Origin: Alitta virens
Lineage: Eukaryota > Annelida > Polychaeta > Phyllodocida > Nereididae
DNA: 64,000 nucleotides
Direction of reading: 5' to 3'
NCBI GenBank assembly: GCA_932294295.1
Contig: OW028575.1
Location: 14,822,058 to 14,886,057 of the forward strand
The notes under the pieces were generated by a model, which saw nothing but the letters and a program-made list of their open reading frames with translations, was not told the DNA's origin and searched no databases. Shown one piece after another: positions 11,001 through 19,745 of this stretch. A program made the translations under genes and the position numbers. Position 1 is the stretch's first letter. Every line of letters starts with the position of its first letter.

Positions 11001-12704
11001 CTAGATCATGGAAGAAGGTATTAAGGTAATGCTTGCCAGAAGCATCTAAGGGGTGTATCCATACACTACCTACAATGTTGTTATAGTATATACAAAAAAT
11101 TTAAAAAAAATTTGAAAACCAACCAATGCTTGTTTCGTTGTGATGAGAGAACCGCGCTGTACATTATCTGATTAGATTCATTGACACCAACCCCCATGTG
11201 TTAAGCTTAATACGAAACTAAGCCTCGTTTGAGACTACACTCTGTTTTCATATTCAGGTTTTTTTTACGTAGAATAACAGCCTGATGTAATTGGTGGCGA
11301 CCACTTGAGTACGTCAGTTTAAGTGGATTTGCATAATTGCGAGTGACTGTTTTGATATAGGCAGATCAACAGCAAGAAGCTCATTGAAGTGGAACCAGAC
11401 ATCTAATCTGTTTCAACTACGTCCAGTTAAGTAAGAGCATGACGATTTATCTGCTGATAGAATTAAGTTAAAACATGACATTCCAAGCCAGTTAGACTGA
11501 AAATATATTAACCTGTGTGTACATGATTAGTGAAATGGCAGTAATCACATTCTGTATGACTTTGTAGCCAAGGGCCAACACACATTGAAGCTTTGGGTGG
11601 TGTCCATGTCTGTGTTGGCATGACTCGGCAAGCCAAAATGGAGTCAGTGTACTGGCTTTTGCAGCACACTGTATAACACGTCTGACCTTGACCAAATAGC
11701 AGTTATCAATGGCTGTCTAGCACCGTGAGCTGTGACCTAACAGTTCATTTTACTCAATCGATATTACAGCCCAAGTCATTTCAAGAGCAGTTCCTACCAA
11801 CAAATTCCTGGCCTACTCGTGTTGATTATGCATTAATCTCATACTCTTGCTTTATCTGCCTCTTTCTGATAGACCTAGGTCTCTGATGTGTTATCTCAGA
11901 GTGGATGTGTGGACGTGAGAACATCGTAATTCCATTCATGTCTCGTTTTATGAGGCTTGAGAGGCAATCTCGACTCATGCTAACAAGTGGATGATTGAAA
12001 TATGTGCTTCCCAACATCCTTTTAATGTGGTTGCGTGGAGGTCTGAAGACTCGGGTTGTAGGGCTTTGGGTTGCTTTTGAAAGCAGCTTGGGCTACAGGT
12101 TAACAAATCATGAACATGAAATCTGCATGTTCAATTCAATAGTGGTTTTGAATACACCAGTGAAATCATTCTGAATAACACGCTATTAGCTATTACCGAC
12201 TACATGAAATTAATAAAATAAAAATGATTGAGTGTAGTAATCCTATCCTATCCTATACTGGATGATATTACAATGTGGTAATGCAGTTTATATAAATATG
12301 ATACCATATATCATGGTGATGTTATTGGCCATTAAATATTCTCCTTCAAGATATTAATTTGCATGATGCTTACATTTAAGCTCCTTCACATTGGAGCAAC
12401 CTAAGCGCAATGCACCTTTAGATTTGGAATAACTGGAAGTATTAGATTCCACATATAAATGGCAAATGCAATTTGACGCAGCTTGTCTATTATCAGTGAT
12501 TAATTAAAATGGCAAAATCAATTTTGGTTTCTATTTAATCGAGTGCTTTTGTTGTGCAAAAATTCATGTTATGCAAAACGCTTTTAAATGAAGATTAACA
12601 AAATACAGACACCATTGGATTTGTAATTCATTGCCCACATGCTGTGCAGCTGTACGAAGCATGTATTGTATATTGAAGTCACAGGTAGAGTTACAGGATA
12701 CAAC
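8012..12704. other. 4.7-kb non-coding stretch
   Basis: No supported exon. At 8279-8345 a run of GACGTT-like words includes TGACGTCA, AACGTTTC, TGACGTTAT and TGACGTTTC, so it holds several CRE-like half sites. The remainder is AT-rich. The segment about 12440-12640 has unusually ordered homeodomain-like ATTAATTA words and could be a conserved non-coding element (inference only). Confidence 0.4.
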
Positions 12705-12715
12705 TCTTCACTTGT

Positions 12716-12901
12716 GGTGGTGGTGGCTTAGGGCTTTACATCCTGTATTTCTGCACCTCATGGGCTAATTTGGACAGGCAGGAATCATGGCAATGAGATA
12801 AAGGATGAAACAGCCATCCAACTAAGGGTTGACTGGGAATTGAAATCGGGACCCAGTGGTTGAAGCCCAGCACGCTACCACTGAGCTAGGCCCCCACCCC
12901 A
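12716..12901 (-). mobile_element. SINE A, full length, tRNA-derived
   Basis: Read on the minus strand it starts GGGGTGGGGGCCTAGCTCAG and continues as a tRNA-like head: A box TAGCTCAGTGGTAGCGTGC and a B box of the GGTTCAATTCC type (here GATTTCAATTCCC). A unique body follows, containing GATGGCTGTTTCATCC, with a CCACCA-type tail. An 11-bp target duplication TCTTCACTTGT flanks it at 12705-12715 and 12902-12912. It is inserted next to or into repeat E. RNA polymerase III promoter boxes are known for tRNA-SINEs; current activity is not shown. Confidence 0.92.
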
Positions 12902-12913
12902 TCTTCACTTGTA

Positions 12914-13012
12914 GCTATGCGACTGTTGATATACCATGCTATCCAAATCTATCCCCAGAAATCCGGATCTAGCAAGACACATGCTGTCATCTGGTATTAA
13001 TTCTACGTACAA
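12914..13012 (+). repeat. dispersed repeat E, copy 1
   Basis: It shares about 100 bp with 23412-23528: CTGTTGATATACCATGCTAT, then ATCTATCCCCAGAAATCCGG, then CATCTGGTATTAATTCTA and GTACAAGG. The family is unknown. Confidence 0.75.
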
Positions 13013-13256
13013 GGCAAAACATATTTGGGTTGAAATTTAAATACGTAACTTTACAAAAGTTACGGAGAAGAAATTGTTATTGAATTATTCAAGACTTGAA
13101 ATGTTGATCAGAAAAGGTCAATTGTAAGAGCTGGAACTAGGTGAATACAAGAAATGTCTGATACTTTACATTTTAAATGACCGATTCTCGACTCTAACAA
13201 ACGCTTTTAATCTAACAAGCTAATCAACTTAAGTTAATGACTAGCTTCGAGCTACA

Positions 13257-13576
13257 CAGTCAGTTTCATTAAAAATGATTATAGACTCTAGACAGCTCTT
13301 GCAGCATATTCCTGGCTGCAGCTATAACTGGCTAAAGCCAGCTGCTTTTGTCTACTTCTAGATAATAGTTAGCTTACACATACCACCACTGAAAAATATA
13401 AACCTTGGTAAATTAAAAAAGATCTAATACATAATACATTTGTGCTTTTAGATCCAGCTTTGAATAGCCAGCTATAGCCAGACAGTTCCATTCAGTGGCA
13501 GGTAGCATCATATAGCAAAATTTGTCCAGCTTTGTCTAGGTTCAATTTGACAGGCCATTTTTAATGAAACTAACTG
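13257..13576. mobile_element. M1 MITE, full-length copy
   Basis: Inverted ends CAGTCAGTTTCATTAAAAAT and TTTTTAATGAAACTAACTG. Internal landmarks are GGCTAAAGCCAGCTGC, CCACTGAAAAATATAAACCT and AGCCAGCTATAGCCAGACAG. There is no coding capacity. Other copies are at 7942, 15978, 35684 and 62583. Confidence 0.88.
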
Positions 13577-13730
13577 TATTTCTAGATTTGGCATGACTAC
13601 ACCATTCAGCACTAAGATTACTTTTCATATTAGTCCTCTCTAGGCTACCAAATCGCACCACAGCAACTGTTATTGTTCAAGCTTGTTGCCTTACCGATCT
13701 ATCACATTGTGTCATCTGAAACACTGGTTT

Positions 13731-13744
13731 CAGCAATATAAAAG
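13731..13744. repeat. target-site duplication of retroposon F, left
   Basis: CAGCAATATAAAAG, repeated exactly at 13967-13980. Confidence 0.9.
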
Positions 13745-13966
13745 GTAGGTAGGTAGTGTTATTGTTTAATGCCTCATCAGCACATGAGTGGGCTATGTAG
13801 AGTTGGTAGTCGAAACCAAAAGCATGCAAAAATCAATAAGTGTCTGTGTTGGATAGCTGGAGCAGCTTGTGCAATGCACACTGTCTTGTTTTAGCCACTG
13901 GGGATAGAGGACTTCACCCCAAGTGTTTCCACCCTCACCGCGTGGAGGCCCAGGACCTTTGAGGGC
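13745..13966 (-). mobile_element. retroposon F with perfect 14-bp target duplication
   Basis: A 222-bp insert is flanked by exact 14-bp duplications. On the minus strand it begins GCCCTCAAAGGTCCTGGGCC and ends with a CTACCTACCTAC-type tail, the layout of a SINE or a short LINE-mobilised retroposon. I could not see a convincing tRNA head. It sits 75 bp past the 3' end of the GPCR exon, inside the downstream intron. Confidence 0.85.
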
Positions 13967-14035
13967 CAGCAATATAAAAGTGACATATATTCCATGACAG
14001 TAGAATACCTACTATATAAAAAGAAAAAGCTATTT

Positions 14036-14041
14036 ACTTAC
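14036..14041 (-). other. splice donor of GPCR exon
   Basis: The minus strand reads TTCCGG then GTAAGTAAAT, a consensus GTAAGT donor. Reading through it hits TAG after three codons, which supports a real exon boundary here. Confidence 0.9.
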
Positions 14042-14263
14042 CCGGAAACTGTCATTGAGGAATCCGTATATAATGGGGTTGACAAAGGAGTTCGACATGG
14101 CCAACCAATGTGCCGCATAATACAGTCCAACAAACAGGTTGATGGTTTTAGGGCCCGCCTTGGCCAATAAGTAAGGGTGTAAATCCAGGACCAGAATGAA
14201 AACATGAAGAGGCAGCCAGCAGACTCCGAACAGCACCACTACAATCACCAGCATTTTTATCAC
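14042..14263 (-). CDS. internal exon of rhodopsin-like neuropeptide GPCR (TM6-TM7-helix 8)
   Basis: This 222-bp exon (74 codons) encodes the cytoplasmic end of TM6 through the start of helix 8. TM6 reads VIKMLVIVVVLFGVCWLPLH and carries the C-W-x-P motif. An extracellular loop of about 20 residues follows. TM7 reads AHWLAMSNSFVNPIIYGFL with the NPxxY motif (NPIIY), then NDSFR at the start of helix 8. Class A GPCRs use these motifs for activation and G-protein coupling at the plasma membrane. The VVVLF..CWLP and HWLAMSNS..NPIIYG pattern belongs to the peptide-receptor cluster (NPY, NPFF, QRFP/RYamide, SIFamide-like); the ligand cannot be called. The acceptor is TTTTTCTTACTCTTTTCAG and the donor GTAAGT, both consistent with phase 0, so exon length and phase are symmetric. 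Exons for TM1-5 and the C-terminus were not located; by strand, TM1-5 should lie at higher coordinates. Confidence 0.93.
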
Positions 14264-14290
14264 CTGAAAAGAGTAAGAAAAAACAGTGAG
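14264..14290 (-). other. splice acceptor of GPCR exon
   Basis: The minus strand has a pyrimidine tract and CAG immediately before GTGATAAAAATG. The first codon is therefore GTG (Val), an internal residue and not a start codon. Confidence 0.9.
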
Positions 14291-15977
14291 TGAAAGATAT
14301 GTTCTATGACTTGGGAATGCTCATTTTCTATCAACACACTCATGGTGCTGATGAAGACATGTAAGCTACGAGAGTTAGGTGGTTGAAAGTACAATATTAA
14401 GTATAACATACTGTACAAAGCATCATAAAGCAGAATTCATAACTGAGAAATAATCTATTCTATATATTGTCCACAGAAATTTGATTTGATTTTTTCATGG
14501 TAATCTAACAATATTACAAAGGAAAAAAATATCTATATCTTATATATACTGCTAACGAATTAAAATATTATTCAGTGACGTATGATATGAATGTGTTTTG
14601 CATCAGCTAAATTTATCTTTTTCTACAGCTAAGTCATGCCACAAAATGAAAAGGAAAATGACTGACGAATATATCATAATAAATAATAGTTGTAATAATG
14701 CTAACAGTGTAATTGTACATACATATATCACTATTATCATCAGTTTTTTTATGAGCAAATTGCTTCTAGATCACTTCTCAATTTACGGTGTTGTACAAAA
14801 ACATAAACCAGATTACAGTTTCTCCCAAACATGTTTTTAAACACAATTTTGTTGCATGCTCTGCAATAAATCGTAGAAGATGCCAGGGTCCTTTTTATGT
14901 TATAATTGTAAATAATCTGAAGTACTGTAATTTTGGATGTTTGCATATTTGGAACATTGAAGCATTTGGCACCTAACGCGATTTTGCTTTCAGTGCTGAT
15001 CCCAATGGGATTTTTTATGACAACAAAATCCTCAATTTGCAATTTTATGCCATCACTATGAGAAACACGCGAGACATCAAAAGGAGACTGAGGGGTCATT
15101 GCATTTGCAGCCCTTGTTATTGCTGAGAAATTTGACAAAATAAGTGACCACATGTAGGACAGGGCACAGTAATATGACCGCCATACCATTAGAGTCAATT
15201 TGATCAGGAACATGCTTGTCATATTAAGATGTTTCATACATGGGCCTGGCTTTAAGAGGGCATGGAGGGGGGGGGGGGGCGGTAGTGTCGGGCATTCCTA
15301 CCCCCTCATTTGTGTGCAGACCAGGGCGATGGATTCATAAATGGTTTTTCCTAAATGTTGACCAAAATGCAAATTATGTTGTTTTGCTAATTTAAGAGGC
15401 ATCTGACATTTGTATTACCATAGAATTACGTTAAATAGTTTAATGCCCATATGAATAGTGTATGTGAAGTCACTCAAATAGAATATAATTTCCCCTAATA
15501 CCATCCTTATCAATGAGATCAAAGCGATACATTTGCTTATTCATATTACATCTGAATAAAAGTATACCTTCAAAGTATAAAGTAAATGTCCCTTGCTTTC
15601 ATGTTAATGGTCTATGTACATGTATAATTCCAAATATAATTGACATGGTTGTCTTGTCAGCCAAATTATTTACTGTTTGATGGAATTATTTGAAATCAGA
15701 TGCCACTTTCTGAATATGCCATTTCAGTGAAAGATTCGGATTTATTTATTTGCCAGATATTCTGACTGGCTCACATGCACCAGATGATCAGAGAACATGG
15801 CCCATGTACATCATTCAGCAGGTTGACCACCCAAAAATAGGGTATTTATAAGGACAATTTGAGTGGTGGGAATTCAGCGGGCAGTCACCTAGCTAGAACT
15901 ACCTCTAAGTGACTTCAGTTATATCGAATTATAATTGAAGGGTGATAAAGGCCTAACAGTAAAGTAAGTTTCAGTTA
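14291..15977. other. AT-rich, probably upstream intron of the GPCR gene
   Basis: By position on the minus strand this should be intron between TM6-7 and TM1-5 coding exons. A poly-G run lies at about 15267-15279. A minus open frame (14749-15237, 162 residues) resembles nothing I know and lacks GPCR motifs. Confidence 0.45.
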
Positions 15978-16253
15978 CAGTTAGTTTCATAAAATACGGT
16001 CGCCTCTAGCTGTCCATGGTGACCTGTACCTGGCTGTGGTCTAAAAATGCTAAAGCCAGCTGCGTCTGTCCACTTCTATAGCTAATAACTGGCTTACAGC
16101 TATCACCAGATAAATATAAACCTCGGTAAATGTAAGAAATGTATCTAATATATCATAAATATGTACTTTTCGAGCCGGTTTTGAGTAGCCAGCTATGACA
16201 ACTTTGTAAAATCTAGTTTCAATTTGACAGGCCGTTTTTAATGAAACTAACTG
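15978..16253. mobile_element. M1 MITE with TA target duplication
   Basis: The ends CAGTTAGTTTCAT and ATGAAACTAACTG are flanked by TA on both sides (15976-15977, 16254-16255), as expected for a Tc1/mariner-type MITE. Internal GCTAAAGCCAGCTGCGTCTG and AAACCTCGGTAAATGTAAGA match the other copies. Confidence 0.9.
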
Positions 16254-16255
16254 TA

Positions 16256-17287
16256 AGTTTCTTTTTCCATGTATCCTATTCAAGAAACCTAACTGCAATG
16301 GTTTCATGGCACATCCAGATAACTTGCCAAAACTCGCCATGGTGTCTTTTTCCATGTAACCAAACCAGGTGATTAACCAGACAGCTGCCATGGCTTGTTA
16401 TTCAGTGCAAAATACATTAAAATCTTTCTGATAAAACAACCTAAATGTCTTAAAATGGAATTATTATCACATTTTATATTATCATTCAATGTATAGGCAT
16501 CTAACCAAGTCGTTGATTTTTATGCCCTAAAAAGTTATTTTTTGAATAAAAAGGTGACATTAACAAACCTGAAAAACTCTATTTCAGCTATAGCTGGTTT
16601 TTCCGTGAGACAGACTAAATATAAGTTCTCTTCTTCTGGGAGTTGAAACCAACAGAGTGACGAGATAACGTACATGTTATCAGCAATTCATTCACCAGAT
16701 GGCTTTCTCAATCGAAGAATAACCTAATTTAGGAGAGGATGTGTGCGTCCAACAAGCAGTGGTTGCAGTGTAACTGTGCAGGGCATTTTTAAAATTTTCT
16801 AAAGTTGAAGCATCACACTATACAAAATTACATGGGGACATTTTCTGGTGGGGAATATTGCATCCAGTGGTGGGGATTTTGCAGAGGCTGGCGGGGCAAT
16901 TCCCCATCACTTCAATACTTAAAAATGTCCTGCTGAACCTAAGATATTTAACTACCTATCTTGGAAGGCCACTCGTAAATAGTATAGTTTTGTGCCAATT
17001 GTATAAACACATTTACAACATTTATTATAGATAAATTAACATGACTATTCAAGAAAAGATATAATCGGCAGGTTGAAATATCCAATATTGCTTTGCAATC
17101 GTCAAACGAATAGTAAATTTATACAAATATGTATGTTCTGCATTCTTCATTACCAAAAGTTGATAAACTGTGGTGATGATGATTAAGGTCATTTATAAAC
17201 CGATGGAAATAACAAACAAAACCAATAATGCAAGTGCAATAGAATCTCGCCATTAAGAGCACCCTTGGTGTAAAATGTATTGGCCTT
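16256..17287. other. non-coding stretch
   Basis: AT-rich; no exon or repeat recognised until the short GATA run and SINE B copy near 17287. Confidence 0.4.
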
Positions 17288-17394
17288 AGATAGATAGATA
17301 GATAAGGAAAGTGCAGTCCTCTCAGGCAAGTGAGAGTGAGAGGAGACCACCCATGTAACACATTTACCCCACGGGTGGGATTTTTTACTTGCCT
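17288..17394 (-). mobile_element. SINE B, partial copy
   Basis: On the minus strand GGCAAGTAAAAAATCCCACC leads to GGGGTAAATGTGTTACATGG, then GGACTGCACTTTCCTTATC and a (TATC)n tail. It matches the body of the copy at 63415-63690. Confidence 0.75.
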
Positions 17395-17939
17395 TATCTT
17401 ATATTATTATAATTATTTATTAATGCACTTGTTCTCATGTTTAGTTTTAAATCATTTACTGACAAAATTCAGTGTGGTTATCAATGATTTATAACGTAGA
17501 CTTCATAATTATGTTTGTCGGAACATCACCCACATTTATGCCTCATCATTACTTATTCCTATGAAATGTCAGCCACACAACTAAGAGTCACAAATGTGAA
17601 ATTACATTCGAAATGCTATAGAAATTTAGAAATGTATCCACATAATATGGCTCATTTTGCCTTTTCTCAAAAACGGCTGAATGTATGGACTCGTATTTTG
17701 CTTCAATTTGCAGAGTTAATTGAAAAATAGGCTCCGACAGGCAGGGAGGGTGGGCGTTACACAAATGTCAAAAAGAAGCTTAAAAGTGAAAGTACTATAA
17801 TCTAGAGTAAGAATCATAGAGTTATTGATATGAGAGTTTGAAAGAGTACCTGTCAAATTTTCATATTTTCCTTATTAAATAAAATTATCTATCATGAATG
17901 TTCTTACAAAGTTTTGTACGCATTTAGGTGCAGTAGTGT
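17395..17939. other. non-coding stretch
   Basis: No gene, RNA or repeat recognised. Confidence 0.4.
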
Positions 17940-18605
17940 GTGAGTCCTGCTCTGGAAACAGAAATTTTTAATTTTTCTCTAAATATTTTAAAACACAGCT
18001 CAGATATGTCAATGTGACTATCAAAATGCACAGCTAAGCTATATAGAGTAATGAAATATACAATTTTGTTAGGGTAAGTGCATTAATGGAAGAGTTCTGC
18101 TCCGAAAACACAATTTAACAAAATATTTAGCATTTTTTTCTGATTTTCCATTATTTTGTAATTAGCATGAAATGAATATCAAAATGTAGTTTAAGAAGTG
18201 AAAATACTAAAATTTAAATATGTTATTGATTCATTTCATTCATGTAAGGTGAATAGTCTCTATTATATGGAGGTTTGAAAAAGTAGGAATATTCCCTATT
18301 TTGCCCTAATTTTGAAACTTTTATAGTATTTACGGCCATGAGACTTCCAAAAGGCACCACTGCGCTATTTATGACATATTATGACACATTTTTAAGCATG
18401 TATGTCAGAGTTCTGCTACGGGAACCAAAAAAAAAACATTTTTTCTATTTTCATATGTGAATGTGACTATCAACAGGCACCACTAGGCCATATAGATTAT
18501 TACTGTACAAAATTTCGTAAGGGTAAGTGCATTAGTGTTAAGAGTTCTGCTCCGGAAACGAATGGGTTACGCCCGCCCGTCCGCCCATCGGACGGACATT
18601 GATGA
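17940..18605 (+). repeat. degenerate long-period repeat with GTTCTGCTCCGGAAAC block
   Basis: The block GAGTTCTGCTCCGGAAAC recurs, with changes, near 17941, 18092, 18409 and 18540. It is preceded by GGGTAAGTGCATTAATG-type sequence. The segments 18015-18105 and 18460-18557 align along their whole length (TGACTATCAA, CATATAGA, GGGTAAGTGCATTA). The last unit ends in a CGCCCGTCCGCCCATCGGAC tail. The period is irregular (about 130-150 bases); no protein is encoded. Confidence 0.7.
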
Positions 18606-19382
18606 TAACAAACAACTCTTTTCGAACTTTGTTCGCTGAAGGTTAAAAACTGCTAAATAAGATCGCTTCTGTATTCAAAGGTTTCCAAGAATATTAACCA
18701 GTGCTAGCGCAATGAATCTTAAAATGACTCTTATGCGAATATTTACAACCTCCAATTGAATATTGCTGCCATTACATTTCATGCAATTTGATACATTTAA
18801 CATGAAGCCAATTAGTGAGCTGGTTATATATTTCGGCTTCACTGTATTCAATCAACCGTTAAATATGAAATTTGCAAACTGTCTAGGTCACGTAGTAGAA
18901 GTAACCAAGCATGATAGCTGACTAAAGTCTTTTAATACAAATTGTCAATGTAAATTTTATTTGGCTTTAATAAAAATCAAGTGTTAATAGTTCCAATTTC
19001 CATTTCTGGTAAAACCATCTGATTAAATTTGTGTTCGGAATGTCGACTGTTGTGATCTGATACAGAGACAATTGTCTGTCTGGCCTTTAATAAGTCAGTC
19101 TAGCATTATTGTGTTCTGTCAAATGCATCCTTAAATCCCTTACTAATATCTTGTTGAGTGTTTGCTCTTCAATGTTTGTTACAGTGTAAAATCATAATAC
19201 CAATCTGATCACAGCGATTTATTAGGTTAATTAAAAATTTTCTTAAATGTGTTTGTATTAAAAAATTCAGATTAGGCCTATACAAGAATTTTAAGTCAAG
19301 ATCTAAAATTATGTCTAATGAGTAAAAACTCAATTAGGCGATCTATTTTGTCGACAGGCATCATATAGCTAAGCCCCCAGTT
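18606..19382. other. non-coding stretch
   Basis: AT-rich; nothing recognised. Confidence 0.4.
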
Positions 19383-19580
19383 TTACAGCAAAATTCATAG
19401 AGTTGGAAACTATGCTCATAGACTTGGAAGCTAAGCTCAAGATGACGTCATGTGAATATAGGGCTCTCATTGGTTGAGGGATTGCTTTAACCAATGAGAG
19501 TCCTGGATTCACATGACGTCCTCTGGGGTTTACCTTCCAAATCCAAGAGATTAGTTTCCAACTCTATGAATTTGCCTGTA
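19383..19580. mobile_element. 198-bp foldback MITE
   Basis: Inverted arms run TTACAGCAAAATTCATAGAG / CTCTATGAATTTGCCTGTAA at the outside to CTCTCATTGGTTGAGG / TTAACCAATGAGAG at the centre, with a loop of only a few bases. The arms carry ATGACGTCATGTGAA on the left and TTCACATGACGTCC on the right. A diverged, deleted relative appears at 32890-32966. Confidence 0.88.
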
Positions 19581-19663
19581 AGGTAGGGAGCAATTTTAAG
19601 TGTGATGCTCTAAATTACTGTGCACTTTGGGGTGAGGCAACTAATCTATATAAATATATGTGT

Positions 19664-19745
19664 ATAGATAGATAGATATAGATAGATAGATAGATAGATA
19701 GCTAGATAGACTTTATTTGACAACATCAAGAGGGTATATATATGC
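19664..19745 (-). mobile_element. LINE 3' tail (GATA microsatellite plus polyadenylation-like end)
   Basis: On the minus strand TGTCAAATAAAGTCTATCTA runs into (TATC)n, the typical 3' end of CR1/L2-like LINEs. No reverse transcriptase was found next to it. Confidence 0.55.

Noticed and set aside
12840..12901. Functional tRNA gene on the minus strand
   Set aside because: A and B boxes are tRNA-like but the sequence continues into a SINE body, and the same unit recurs seven times; no proper acceptor-stem pairing was seen.
14749..15237. 162-residue minus-strand open frame upstream of the GPCR exon
   Set aside because: No GPCR motif (no DRY, no TM-like pattern) and no recognisable domain; it may be chance. 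Transcript data would decide.
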